From contig CAZAFH010000006.1 of NCBI GenBank assembly GCA_964484265.1, positions 62,001 to 126,000 on the forward strand: 64,000 nt of DNA, written 5' to 3'. Below the pieces are notes generated by a model. It had not been told where the DNA came from and ran no database searches. It worked only from the letters and a program-made list of their open reading frames with translations. The DNA comes from SIAQ01 sp964484265. GTDB lineage: Bacteria; Planctomycetota; Planctomycetia; Gemmatales; Gemmataceae. Of the stretch, positions 17,283-26,198 are shown piece after piece; position 1 is the first letter of the stretch; every line of letters begins with the position of its first letter. The translations under genes were made by a program, and so were the position numbers.

Positions 17283-18488
17283 ATGCCAGATTATAACTTT
17301 CAAGCTCTGGGCGAGACAGGACAGCGCACCCAGGGGACGCTGACGGCGAACAACGAGCGCGAAGTCATGTCGATGCTCGATTCCAAGGGGCTTTTTCCGC
17401 TTTCCATCGAGCTATCCAGTTCCGGAGCACGCATCGCACGAGGCGGTCGCAGCGTTCCGTCGCGGGTGATGGCGACGTTCTTCTCCCAGCTTGCCGACCT
17501 GCTCCGCGCGGGCGTGCCGCTTTTGCGCGCGCTGGAGCTTCTCGAACGGCAACGAACCAACGTGAACCTGTCCGGCATCCTCCGCGAAGTCCACATCAAG
17601 GTGGCCGACGGCACGACCCTCGCCGACGCACTGGCGGCATATCCGCGCGCGTTCAACGAGCTTTCCGTCAGCATGGTCCGAGCCGGTCAGGAAGGCGGAT
17701 TCCTCGAAGACGTGCTCGAACGCATCGCCAACTTCACCGAGCATCAAGAAGACCTCAAGGCCAAGGTCATCGGCGCTCTCGCCTACCCCGTCTTTCTGGC
17801 TGCGACGGCGTTTCTCGTGCTGATGGTGCTCGTCGTCTTCTTCATCCCCATGTTCGAGCCGATCTTTGAACGCTTGCGCGAAAAAAACGAATTGCCTCTG
17901 CTGACGATCGGGTTGATCGGACTGAGCAAGGCGATCGTCAGCTACTGGTATTTGCTGATTCTTGGAATAGGCGCGATCGTTGCGGGGGTCTGGCAGATCA
18001 CGAGTTCCGAGCGCTCGCGATACTGGATTGACGGCCTGCGCTTGAGCCTGCCTGTCGTGGGAAACGTGTATCTGAATTTCGCGTTGTCGCGGTTTACGCG
18101 CATTCTCGGCACGCTTCTGCGCAACGGCATCCCGATCTTGCAATCGCTGAAAATCGCCAAGGACTCGACGGGCAACCGCGTGCTCGGCCAGGCGATCGCC
18201 GATGCCGCCGAGCACGTGACGGCAGGCAACAAGCTCGCTCAGCCGCTGGCGAACTGTAAGTATCTGCCTCGCGATATCGTCGAGATGATCTCGGTGGGCG
18301 AAGAAAGCAATCAGCTCGAGAAGGTATTGCTCGATACGGCCGACGCGCTGGATAAACGCACGACGCGCCAGCTGGAGCTGATGATTCGCCTCCTGGAACC
18401 GGTGATGCTCCTGGTGATGGCGTGCGTCATCCTGCTCGTCGTGCTCGGGTTATTACTGCCGGTGTTCAAGATGAGCCGGGCGGTGTAA
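17283..18488 (+). CDS. gspF: Type II secretion inner-membrane platform protein
   Basis: A 401-residue polytopic protein of the GspF/PilC family, the membrane platform that couples the ATPase to pseudopilin extraction. The start, MPDYNFQALGETGQRTQGTL, is typical. Two cytoplasmic T2SSF domains (about 70-195 and 270-395) surround the membrane segments at about 165-195 and 215-240, with a final hydrophobic segment at about 370-395 ending LLPVFKMSRAV. It follows the zinc-ribbon gene directly. The call is secure. Confidence 0.95.
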   Translation: MPDYNFQALGETGQRTQGTLTANNEREVMSMLDSKGLFPLSIELSSSGARIARGGRSVPSRVMATFFSQLADLLRAGVPLLRALELLERQRTNVNLSGILREVHIKVADGTTLADALAAYPRAFNELSVSMVRAGQEGGFLEDVLERIANFTEHQEDLKAKVIGALAYPVFLAATAFLVLMVLVVFFIPMFEPIFERLREKNELPLLTIGLIGLSKAIVSYWYLLILGIGAIVAGVWQITSSERSRYWIDGLRLSLPVVGNVYLNFALSRFTRILGTLLRNGIPILQSLKIAKDSTGNRVLGQAIADAAEHVTAGNKLAQPLANCKYLPRDIVEMISVGEESNQLEKVLLDTADALDKRTTRQLELMIRLLEPVMLLVMACVILLVVLGLLLPVFKMSRAV

Positions 18489-18571
18489 CAAGCCCAAGGG
18501 TGAGCGCAGCGAACCCTTGGGATCGCGCAAGAGTTATCCCAGGGTTTCGCTGCGCTCAACCCTGGGCCTGC
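18489..18571. repeat. Palindromic intergenic repeat, GAGCGCAGCGAA family, copy 2
   Basis: CAAGCCCAAGGGTGAGCGCA (from 18489) is mirrored by TGCGCTCAACCCTGGGCCTG (ending 18571). Each arm has its own nested palindrome around the GCGCAGCGAA core. It sits between gspF and gspG within the secretion cluster, as its relatives do at 4606-4685 and the window end. Confidence 0.85.
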
Positions 18572-18655
18572 CGAAACATTCATGGAACTTTAATGCCGAA
18601 TCGTGGTATAAAGAACAGAGGACAGATAGGTTCTTGTCAAGAAAAAGGTGATGCA

Positions 18656-19081
18656 ATGATAGCTCTCAACGAACGCAAGAATGCTCGCCGCCGACACGCA
18701 TTCACGCTGATGGAAATGCTCGTGGTCGTCGCGATTATCGTCGCGCTGGCCGGGATCGGCGGTTTCTTCTTCATGGGCCAACTCGGCCAAAGCCAAAAGG
18801 ACATCGCGGCCACGCAGGTGAAGGCGCTCACGCAAGCATGCGAGATGTACGAGGCGAAGATGAACACAAGACCTGCGAGTCTGGCGGTACTTTTGGAGCG
18901 AGATCAAACCACCGGCGCAGGCCCGTGGCTGAAGACGAAAGACGCGTTGATCGACCCGTGGGGCCAACCGTACCAGTACCTCGCTGAGGGAAACAAGAAC
19001 AATCATATTCAGCCCGATATCTGGACGATTGCCAAGGATGGAACCGAGATCGGCAACTACGGAATCATTCGTAAGAATTAG
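18656..19081 (+). CDS. gspG: Major pseudopilin
   Basis: A 141-residue type II secretion pseudopilin from ATG 18656, with AAGGTG just upstream. The leader RRRHAFTLMEM ends in the prepilin-peptidase site (cut before Phe, Glu at mature position 5). The hydrophobic helix LVVVAIIVALAGIGGFFFMG follows, and the C-terminal domain has the GspG-typical LIDPWGQPYQY. It forms the shaft of the pseudopilus. It follows gspF after a palindromic repeat. No prepilin peptidase gene is in the window. Confidence 0.95.
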   Translation: MIALNERKNARRRHAFTLMEMLVVVAIIVALAGIGGFFFMGQLGQSQKDIAATQVKALTQACEMYEAKMNTRPASLAVLLERDQTTGAGPWLKTKDALIDPWGQPYQYLAEGNKNNHIQPDIWTIAKDGTEIGNYGIIRKN

Positions 19082-19092
19082 CGCCAACGTAC

Positions 19093-19659
19093 ATGACAAG
19101 ACGATCCGAAATTAATTGGCATCGCGATGGCTATACGTTGATGGAACTCATCGTTGTCATCGCGATTCTTCTCGTCGTGACGGCGATGGCGATACCGGCT
19201 TTTCTAAACTGGCTCGCCGACGCTCGCGCCGCCGCTGCCGCCGACATGGTTCGCGCTCGGATGACCGACGCGCGTGCCCGAGCCATGGCCGACGGCAAAC
19301 CGTGGCGCCTTGCGTATCTCGCGAACACCGGGTTCCTGCAACTGGCGCCGGAGGAATCGACGGAATGGGACAACGTGCAAACCTCGAATCTGCGCCAGGC
19401 GGAATTGATCCGCGAAGAACTGCCCAAGGGCATCCTCCTCGTCTCCGGGCCTGACGAACTCGTCGGCAAACGCGACGCAGGCTCGGCGGGGAATACGTGG
19501 GAAACGATTGCAATCTATCTGCCCAATGGCAGCGCTCGCGATGACAGCACGACCTACTTCGGCAAAGTCGGGGTGATGCCCGCCCGCGCCCGGCTTCGAG
19601 CATTGACTGGTTCGGTTGCGATTGAACTGCCCATCGACATCAAGACGGCGACACCATGA
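19093..19659 (+). CDS. gspH: Minor pseudopilin, GspH-like
   Basis: A 188-residue pseudopilin. A short basic leader ends in GYTLMELIVVIAILLVV, with the conserved Glu at mature position 5 and a hydrophobic helix. The globular part (about 40-188) has a GspH-like pattern (RMTDARARAMADGKPWRLAY) and ends PIDIKTATP. Only 11 nt separate it from gspG, and its end overlaps the next pseudopilin by 4 nt. The H assignment rests on gene order and the helix-strand pattern. Confidence 0.85.
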   Translation: MTRRSEINWHRDGYTLMELIVVIAILLVVTAMAIPAFLNWLADARAAAAADMVRARMTDARARAMADGKPWRLAYLANTGFLQLAPEESTEWDNVQTSNLRQAELIREELPKGILLVSGPDELVGKRDAGSAGNTWETIAIYLPNGSARDDSTTYFGKVGVMPARARLRALTGSVAIELPIDIKTATP

Positions 19660-20276
19660 AACGCACCCATCATTCCCGGCGCGGTTTGACGCTCCTCGAA
19701 GTCGTCGTGGCGATGGCGATCTTCATGATCTCCGTTCTGGCGATTTACCAACTCACCACCTTTGGCCGCGATCGGGCGCTGGACGTGCGGATGCAGACGC
19801 GCACCAGTTTGCGCTGCCAGGCGAAGCTAGCGGAAGTCATTGTCGGCGCCGTGCCCTTGCAATCGACGGGCGGCTACTCGGCCTTCGCCGACGCCAAGGA
19901 TTCCGACAAGGACTTGCAATGGACGATGACGGTGGAAGAGATGGGATTCTCCGGCGCCTATCAGGTCAAGGTGTCGGTGAAATCGGAAATGGCCGGCGGC
20001 CGCATCTTTGAGACGCACCTTTCGCAGATCGTGCTCGACCCGAATACACGCGGTTCCACGCTCGATCCGCCGCCGCAATCCGCACAGTCGGGCAACGCCA
20101 CGAAGGACACTCCGGACAGCACGACCCCGAGCAGTTCTTCCGGATCGACCACCTCCCCAACGACGGGCACGAGCGGGACCACCGGCGCCACGCCATCCAA
20201 GACGGGGACGGGTGCCGCCCCGGCCGCAACTCCAGCCAAGACCGGCGGGGGCGCCGCGAACACGAAAGGAAGCTGA
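19656..20276 (+). CDS. gspI: Minor pseudopilin, GspI-like, with Ser/Thr/Gly-rich tail
   Basis: A 206-residue pseudopilin starting within the gspH stop (ATGA). The leader is RRGLTLLEVVVAMAIFMISV, and the helix and small domain (about 45-130) resemble GspI (LRCQAKLAEVIVG). The C-terminal 75 residues are low complexity, rich in Thr, Ser, Gly, Ala and Pro (for example TTSPTTGTSGTTG). Ordinary GspI lacks this tail; it is probably disordered and exposed in the periplasm. Confidence 0.82.
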   Translation: MKRTHHSRRGLTLLEVVVAMAIFMISVLAIYQLTTFGRDRALDVRMQTRTSLRCQAKLAEVIVGAVPLQSTGGYSAFADAKDSDKDLQWTMTVEEMGFSGAYQVKVSVKSEMAGGRIFETHLSQIVLDPNTRGSTLDPPPQSAQSGNATKDTPDSTTPSSSSGSTTSPTTGTSGTTGATPSKTGTGAAPAATPAKTGGGAANTKGS

Positions 20277-20280
20277 TTCC

Positions 20281-21168
20281 ATGCGATTGCCAATTGCAAA
20301 AAGTCGGCACGCGTTCTCGCTCATGGAGATGGTCTCGGCCGTCGCGATTGCCATGCTGTTGCTCGGTGCGTTGTATGTGACGCTCAGCACCTACATGACC
20401 AATTCCAAGATTGGCCGCGAAATTACCAATGAAAGCGCGCTCGCCCGGAATCTGCTCGCTCGCATCGGCGATGATATCACGGGCCAGATCGGCGCCTTCG
20501 ATCCGCGCGGCGTGCCCGTGCCGGAATCCACCGACGGCAGTTCGACGCCGTCGTCCTCTTCATCGTCGTCCTCTTCCACGCCGTCGTCTTCGTCGTCCTC
20601 ATCGTCGTCAAGTTCGACGGGTTCTATGAACAACAGCCAAGGCACGACGACGATGACGAGCGGCGACACGGTGAAGTATAATTTCGGCGTGTCGGGCGAT
20701 ACCAGCGCTCTCACGCTGTCAACGAGCCGATCGCAGAAAGCGCGTCCGCTAATGAATGGAGCCGCTCCGGCGAGCGAGCTGACGAGCGATCTTCGCTGCG
20801 TCATGTATTGGATCGTCATGAACGGCTCCGAACCGGCGGGGCTGGCGCGTTGTGAAATGAAGCAGGCCACCTCGCAAGACATCGACCTGCCGCCGACGAA
20901 TCTGCCCGACCAAAACAAGTACATCATTGCGCCCGAGGTCAAGGCTATTTTGTTCGAGTACTGGGACGGCACGGCCTGGCAGACATCGTGGGACGGCACG
21001 CAACCAGCCAGCGAAGACGGCATAGTGCCGCTCGGTCCGCCGTCGGCGATCCGCGTGACCGTGACGTTCCGTCGCAGCGCGACGGATTCAAGCGACGGCG
21101 CGACGTATCAGAATGTGTACGCCCTGCCCACGGGCAATAACTTCCCGCAAAAAGCGACGACCCCTTGA
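20281..21168 (+). CDS. gspJ: Minor pseudopilin, GspJ-like, with poly-Ser insert
   Basis: A 295-residue pseudopilin from ATG 20281, with AAGGA about 9 nt upstream. The leader reads RHAFSLMEMVSAVAIAMLLL, with the Glu at mature position 5. After a helix and a first beta segment, an almost pure serine tract (about residues 85-117) interrupts the fold. The remaining domain (VKAILFEYWDGTAWQTSWDG, SAIRVTVTFRR) has the GspJ hallmark of a two-sheet core. Placement after I and before K supports J. The serine insert is unusual for the family. Confidence 0.85.
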   Translation: MRLPIAKSRHAFSLMEMVSAVAIAMLLLGALYVTLSTYMTNSKIGREITNESALARNLLARIGDDITGQIGAFDPRGVPVPESTDGSSTPSSSSSSSSSTPSSSSSSSSSSSTGSMNNSQGTTTMTSGDTVKYNFGVSGDTSALTLSTSRSQKARPLMNGAAPASELTSDLRCVMYWIVMNGSEPAGLARCEMKQATSQDIDLPPTNLPDQNKYIIAPEVKAILFEYWDGTAWQTSWDGTQPASEDGIVPLGPPSAIRVTVTFRRSATDSSDGATYQNVYALPTGNNFPQKATTP

Positions 21169-21175
21169 GGTTGCC

Positions 21176-22780
21176 ATGAACGCGGAAATACCGACTTCGC
21201 CGAATCGAGCAAAACCGAAGCCCGGCAAGCGCCGCGGCGTTGTGTTGATTGCCGTGCTCTTGGTCGTCACAATATTGGCGCTCGTCGGCTATCAGTATGG
21301 CGATCTGATGCTGTCGGAGAACAAAGCCTCGGAGGGCGCTCATCGCTCGGTTCAGGCCCGCCTCTTTGCCGAGTCGGGAGTTCACTACACGGCGGCCCTG
21401 CTGGCGAGCAACGAAAACTACGTCACCATGCTCGGCAGCAATCCGTGGAATAATCCGACGATGTTCAAGGACATCGAGATCAAGTCCGACACCGGCAATT
21501 CGGGTATGTTTTCGATCATCGCTCCCGTCGATCCGGCCAAGAATGCGGCCGCGGGCACGTTTAATTTCGGGGCCATGGATGAATCGAGCAAGATCAACGT
21601 CAACGCGATCATGAAGCTGGACCCGACCGGCCAAACCCTGCACGACATGCTCAGCAAGCTGCCCAACATGACCGAGGAAATCGCCGACGCCATTGTCGAT
21701 TGGCTGGATGCCGACTCCGAACAGCGATCCAATGGCGCCGAAAGCTCGTACTACCTTGGCCAAACGCCGCCTTATCGCGCCAAGAATGGACCGATCGACA
21801 GCATCGATGAACTGCTGCTCGTCCGCGGCGTGACACCGGACCTGCTCTATGGCTCCGATATCAACCGCAACGGCGTCATCGACGAGAAGGAAGTCACCTC
21901 GGACGGATTCACGCGCGGCTGGTCGGCCTACCTCACCGTGCACAGCCGGGAAAGCAACGCCGACAGCGAAGGCAAGGCGACCGTGTATCTCAATAACGAC
22001 GACCTGAACCAGCTCTCTATTCTGCTTGCGGATAAAGAACTGAGCGACGACCTCGTCAAATACATCATCATGTACCGCCAGTACGGCCCGGCAGGCACCT
22101 CGGGCAGCGCGCAATCGATCGGCAGCACACTCAAGGCGATCTTCGGCGGCGGATCTTCAAACAGCAATTCAAGCACCGTCCAAGGGAAGCTCTCGGACTA
22201 CCAGTTGAAATTCACCAAAAGCGGGCGTTTCAAAATTAACTCGATCTTCGACATCATCGGGTCCACGATCAGTATTTCCAGTGTGCAAAATCGCAAAACC
22301 GTTAATACGATCTACACCAGTCCACTGCTCGACAGCAGCGCCGGCGACATGATCTACAAGCTATTCAATTTCACCTCGCCCTACGAAGATCCCGAAATCG
22401 CAGCGAGAGTCAACGTCAACACCGCCCCGCGCGAGGTGCTGCTGACCATTCCCGAAATCACCGAAGCCGACGTGGACAAGGTCATCAACATCCGCAACAA
22501 CATGGGCGAGGGCGAAGGCATCAGCGGCATTTACGCGACGCCAGCCTGGCTGTTCACCGAAGCCGGCCTCAGTCTCACCACCCTGCGAAAGGCAGAAACC
22601 TACGTCACGACGCGCACGCAGGTTTATCGTGTCCAGTCGGTCGGGTATTTCAGCAACATGAAGGGCCCTGTCAGCAGGCTCGAGGCGGTCATCGACACCA
22701 ACCACGGCCGCCCGCGGATTATCGCCTGGCGCGACCTCACCGAACTGGGTCGCGGCTACGATCCGAAGGCCGTGCCGTGA
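21176..22780 (+). CDS. gspK: Minor pseudopilin GspK, pseudopilus tip
   Basis: A 534-residue protein from ATG 21176, preceded by TTGAGG. The basic leader and hydrophobic helix (RRGVVLIAVLLVVTILALVG) lack the usual Glu at position 5, which is normal for GspK. Helical SAM-like segments with helix-hairpin-helix features occur twice: EIADAIVDWLDADSEQ and VNVNTAPREVLLTIPEI. GspK caps the I-J-K tip complex of the pseudopilus. It is larger than most GspK proteins (about 320 residues), with low-complexity Ser/Asn-rich stretches in the middle. Confidence 0.88.
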   Translation: MNAEIPTSPNRAKPKPGKRRGVVLIAVLLVVTILALVGYQYGDLMLSENKASEGAHRSVQARLFAESGVHYTAALLASNENYVTMLGSNPWNNPTMFKDIEIKSDTGNSGMFSIIAPVDPAKNAAAGTFNFGAMDESSKINVNAIMKLDPTGQTLHDMLSKLPNMTEEIADAIVDWLDADSEQRSNGAESSYYLGQTPPYRAKNGPIDSIDELLLVRGVTPDLLYGSDINRNGVIDEKEVTSDGFTRGWSAYLTVHSRESNADSEGKATVYLNNDDLNQLSILLADKELSDDLVKYIIMYRQYGPAGTSGSAQSIGSTLKAIFGGGSSNSNSSTVQGKLSDYQLKFTKSGRFKINSIFDIIGSTISISSVQNRKTVNTIYTSPLLDSSAGDMIYKLFNFTSPYEDPEIAARVNVNTAPREVLLTIPEITEADVDKVINIRNNMGEGEGISGIYATPAWLFTEAGLSLTTLRKAETYVTTRTQVYRVQSVGYFSNMKGPVSRLEAVIDTNHGRPRIIAWRDLTELGRGYDPKAVP

Positions 22781-22800
22781 GTCATGGCCTTCGCCAGATG

Positions 22801-22830
22801 AAATGCATCACGCGGAGCGTGATGCCTACG
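22801..22830. repeat. GCATCACG palindromic repeat, second copy
   Basis: A single hairpin (GCATCACG, loop CGGAG, CGTGATGC) in a 30-bp block that is the exact reverse complement of 1580-1609. It lies between gspK and the PilM/GspL gene. Confidence 0.8.
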
Positions 22831-22920
22831 TTACCCGAAGATCACTGCTCTCTCATTAGTTGTTCACCGTTTGTCGTTTGGAATCGCGATTGAAATTGAA
22901 GCTCGTTAGGAGAAACCGCC

Positions 22921-24537
22921 TTGGCATCCTGGATTGTTCTCGACTGGGTCAACGATCAATTCCACGTGCTGTGCGCGCAATCCTCGCGGCGCGGCATTCA
23001 AGTGACGCGCGCCTTGACGTGGAATCATCCCGAGCCGTTCACCCCCAGCACTGCGGATAGCCTTGGCAAGGCGCTCCGCGAATTCCTGAAAACCTCGAAG
23101 ATCGCTCCCGCGCCGGTCATCGTCGGCCTGGGGCGCGATCGCATTTTCCTGAAGGAATTTCGCATTCCGCCGATCGACGCCCACGAGGAGCCGAACCTCG
23201 TCCGTTTTCAGACGGCCAAGGAGATCGCGGAACCTGCGGACAATTACGCCATCGACTATGCGGCCATGAGCAGCAGCGGCTTCGAGCGCAAGGTGATGGC
23301 GGCGGCGTGCCGGCGCGACGTCATGCAGTCGGTGCTCACGCTCTGCCAGTCGGCCGGGCTGAAACTACACGCCGTGACGCCGCGCTTGTTCGGCGTCGGT
23401 CACGCGCTAGTTCGCGGCCTTCCGCCCGATGCCAAACCGCCCGGCGCGAATCAAATCTGTGCCGTGCTTTCCATCGGGCAACGCTGGGCGGAGCTTTGCT
23501 TTTATCGCGGCGACCGCTTACTTCTGGCGCAATCGCTTGCCAATGGCCCGATGCTGCCCAACGAACTCAAACGCAATCTGGCTGTCTTCCAGGCCCAGCA
23601 CGCGGTTGATATCGAGGTCACCGGTCCCGATTGCCTTTTTCTTTTCAGCGACGACTCGGCCCTCGCGGAATCGCTCGGCACGGCGCTTCGCATGCCCGTG
23701 CAAACGCTGAACCCGCTCACGCCCGAAAGCGAAATCGCGTCGTCATTGAATGCACCCTCGCAGTTCGCGGGCGCCGTCGGGTTGGCGCTGCTGTGGTCGT
23801 CGCGGGCCGAGAAACCGGTCAACCTCGCCCAGCCGAGAAAAGGCGTCGCCCCAGTCAGCGCGTCTCGGCAACGCATGGTGATCGTCGGCGGCCTGTTGGC
23901 GGCGGTCTTGTTGCTCGCCGTCGGCGCGCTCGGCTGGCTGCTCTACAAGGAACGCTCGAAGAACCAGGAACTCATGTCGGCAAAGCTCGAACAAGAAAAA
24001 TTCCTCCAAGACGTCACCCAGGAACGAGCCGACATCGAAGCCTACAACGAATGGGAAAACTCCACTATACCCTGGCTGGATGAAATCTACGACCTGTCCG
24101 CTCGCTTCCCATTCGAGTCGGGTTTTCGCGTCAACAAATTCTCCGCACAACCTGTAGCCGCCAAACGCGGCGGCAAAGATACGGCGATCGCACGCGTCAG
24201 CATCGACGGCATAGTCCCGTCGGACAAACTCGGCCCCGACGGCTTGCTGACGGGCCTGCTCAATGCCACCTCCGGCGATCCGCATATCAAGCTATCGCTC
24301 GAGAAAACCCGCAGCGGCGAGACCGTGACCGAATTCTCGCTCAGGCTCGACGTCTCCCAGCAGAACATCAAGAAATATCAGACGCAACTCAGCGTGCCGG
24401 CACAAGAGAGACCGAGAGAAATCATAGTCACCAAGACTCGACCTCGCCCCAAAGCGCCAGAACCACCCAAAACTCCGCCCAAGACTGCGGAACCCGATTC
24501 CGAAGACGGCTTGAACATGGAAGGAGGCATGCCATGA
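22921..24537 (+). CDS. PilM/GspL-like assembly protein with fused PilN-like part
   Basis: A 538-residue protein read from TTG 22921, preceded by TTAGGAGAA. The N-terminal 300 residues form an actin-like PilM/GspL cytoplasmic domain (SWIVLDWVNDQFHVLCA, VIVGLGRDRIFLKEF). A single transmembrane segment (about 320-345, VGGLLAAVLLLAVGALGWLL) and a periplasmic coiled-coil/ferredoxin-like PilN part follow, ending in a Pro/Lys-rich tail. This fused layout is the GspL solution seen in T2SS. It anchors the ATPase to the inner membrane. The end overlaps gspM (ATGA). Confidence 0.85.
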   Translation: MASWIVLDWVNDQFHVLCAQSSRRGIQVTRALTWNHPEPFTPSTADSLGKALREFLKTSKIAPAPVIVGLGRDRIFLKEFRIPPIDAHEEPNLVRFQTAKEIAEPADNYAIDYAAMSSSGFERKVMAAACRRDVMQSVLTLCQSAGLKLHAVTPRLFGVGHALVRGLPPDAKPPGANQICAVLSIGQRWAELCFYRGDRLLLAQSLANGPMLPNELKRNLAVFQAQHAVDIEVTGPDCLFLFSDDSALAESLGTALRMPVQTLNPLTPESEIASSLNAPSQFAGAVGLALLWSSRAEKPVNLAQPRKGVAPVSASRQRMVIVGGLLAAVLLLAVGALGWLLYKERSKNQELMSAKLEQEKFLQDVTQERADIEAYNEWENSTIPWLDEIYDLSARFPFESGFRVNKFSAQPVAAKRGGKDTAIARVSIDGIVPSDKLGPDGLLTGLLNATSGDPHIKLSLEKTRSGETVTEFSLRLDVSQQNIKKYQTQLSVPAQERPREIIVTKTRPRPKAPEPPKTPPKTAEPDSEDGLNMEGGMP

Positions 24538-25805
24538 ACTCGCGTGAACGCATGCTGACGGTCGTTCTCGTTTCGATCGTTGGCTGTTTCGTAGTCTTTC
24601 TGGGACTTTGGCAGTTCCTCTGGAAGCCTTTCGACGAATATCGGCAAGACAATCTCCGCCTGGAGGAAGCAAACACCAAGCTCGCCAGCGATATTAGCCG
24701 GTTCAAGATGGATCAAAAACGCATGGCGCAGGCTCGCCTGAAGAGTCTGCCGGTCGATCGCAATTTCGCGATCACCGAGTATTCCGTCCGCTTCTTGCGC
24801 CCGCTCTTCAAGAGCGCAGGCGTGAAGGTCGACGAAATCGTCCCCGCGCCGACCTTGACCGAGGTTCGGCCTCCCGCGAAGATGCCGGGTGTGAAAACGG
24901 TGGGACACAAGACCATGACGTTCTTGGTCAATGCGCGTGGCGAATTGCCGCAGATTATCGATGCGCTCGAGATGATCAAGTATGCTCCGTACGAACACCG
25001 CATCAAGAGCGTGTCGATCGATCGCGTCAGCACGTCGACGGCGCAAGACGCCAGCAAGCAATTGAAGATGACGATGATCCTCGAAACGCTGATCGTCGCC
25101 AAGGCGCTGGCGAAGCCCGGCATGATTCCGGGCATCGATCCGCGCAGCCTCCTGACCGACGTACTCCTGGCGAGATATGCGCCGTTTGGCGGGTTTGGAG
25201 CGATCGCGTCGGAGACGTTCGCCTTGACCTGCGTGCCAAGACTGGAGAACCGAGACTACGAGACGATCGCCAAGCGCAACATCTTCGTCGGCAAGGTGCC
25301 GCCGGCGCCGATCGAGAAGATCGTATGGAAGGATCCGCCGCCCGAGACCAAGAAGCCGGAAGTCGTCGTCGAACCGCCTGGTCCCAAGGAACCGGCGACC
25401 AACATTCTTTCGTTCGTCCGGCTGAGCATGGCCGTACCCAGCGATCAGACGGCTTACCTGATGAATCGATACGAGAACAAGGAGATGAAACTCATCGCCA
25501 AGCCGAACTCGGGCTACGACGTGTTCGTCGTCGGCGATCCGGATAGCGATTTTATCTACTTCAAAGCAAAGGTGCTGCGCGTCGACGCCCGCAAGGTGTT
25601 CTTCCAGATTAACGACCAGGTTTACGAAATCCACATGACCCAAACGCTGGACGACGCGCTCGAATATCCACTGTCGATCGATCGCCTCGACGACTACGAC
25701 CTGGAACGCGATCGCGAGTGGGCGAAATCGCAATCCGACGGCAAGAAAACCGACCCGCGTTCGAAAACGGGATCGAAGACCAAAACGAAGACGAAGACGC
25801 GCTGA
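24534..25805 (+). CDS. GspM/PilO-like assembly protein
   Basis: A 423-residue bitopic membrane protein whose start overlaps the previous stop. After a short cytoplasmic N-terminus comes one transmembrane helix (MLTVVLVSIVGCFVVFLGLW), a coiled-coil region (about 40-70) and a PilO/GspM ferredoxin-like fold with two repeats (about 75-190). The C-terminal half is long and unusual for the family, with KLIAKPNSGYDVFVVGDPDS and a final Lys/Thr-rich tail. It probably pairs with the PilM/GspL protein. The order L-M before the secretin fits. Confidence 0.82.
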   Translation: MNSRERMLTVVLVSIVGCFVVFLGLWQFLWKPFDEYRQDNLRLEEANTKLASDISRFKMDQKRMAQARLKSLPVDRNFAITEYSVRFLRPLFKSAGVKVDEIVPAPTLTEVRPPAKMPGVKTVGHKTMTFLVNARGELPQIIDALEMIKYAPYEHRIKSVSIDRVSTSTAQDASKQLKMTMILETLIVAKALAKPGMIPGIDPRSLLTDVLLARYAPFGGFGAIASETFALTCVPRLENRDYETIAKRNIFVGKVPPAPIEKIVWKDPPPETKKPEVVVEPPGPKEPATNILSFVRLSMAVPSDQTAYLMNRYENKEMKLIAKPNSGYDVFVVGDPDSDFIYFKAKVLRVDARKVFFQINDQVYEIHMTQTLDDALEYPLSIDRLDDYDLERDREWAKSQSDGKKTDPRSKTGSKTKTKTKTR

Positions 25806-25821
25806 TTTTATTGAGCTCCTT

Positions 25822-25900
25822 GGCGAGCCTGGCCGCGTAAGCGGCAGGTTGAACCGCCGATCGAACATTCAACCTGCCGCTTACGCGGCTAGGCTCGCCG
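25822..25900. repeat. Palindromic intergenic repeat, GGCGAGCC family, copy 2
   Basis: GGCGAGCCTGGCCGCGTAAG (from 25822) is mirrored in 25868-25900, with GCGGCAGGTTGAA in each arm. It closely resembles 4170-4247. It lies between gspM and the secretin gene and may end the upstream transcript. The 300 bp at 25901-26198 show no gene and presumably hold the secretin promoter; an open frame there merely extends the secretin frame upstream. Confidence 0.85.
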
Positions 25901-26198
25901 ACAAGTGGATATTTTTAATTATTTTGCCCTAGTCTTTTCCGCCGTATTGGGTATCACCCGGCCCAAGTTCATGCAATTAGGGAGAGGGTCGCGCGGGGCG
26001 AAATCGCCTCATTTGCCTGTTTTCAGGCTGGTGGGGCTTTACTTCGAGCAATTGCCGTGCGAAGGCCGCCAGCGAAACCGATTCTGGGCAATTTATCCCG
26101 GAATGGGGAAGGTTTCGTTTGCGTGCGGGGATCGAGTCTGGTACGCTGTCCATCGAGGTTGTAGCGGAAACCTCGGTCGCAATTATTGGGGTTCGTTT

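Noticed and set aside
20945..22114. 389-codon minus-strand frame
   Set aside because: Opposes gspJ and gspK, which have clear pseudopilin signatures.
24378..25868. 496-codon open frame on the minus strand
   Set aside because: It is the antisense shadow of the GspM gene. It has an Arg/Asp/His-rich composition and no domain pattern.
25905..26198. 98-codon upstream extension of the secretin frame
   Set aside because: It has no signal peptide, begins right after a palindromic repeat and masks the clear signal peptide at 26199.
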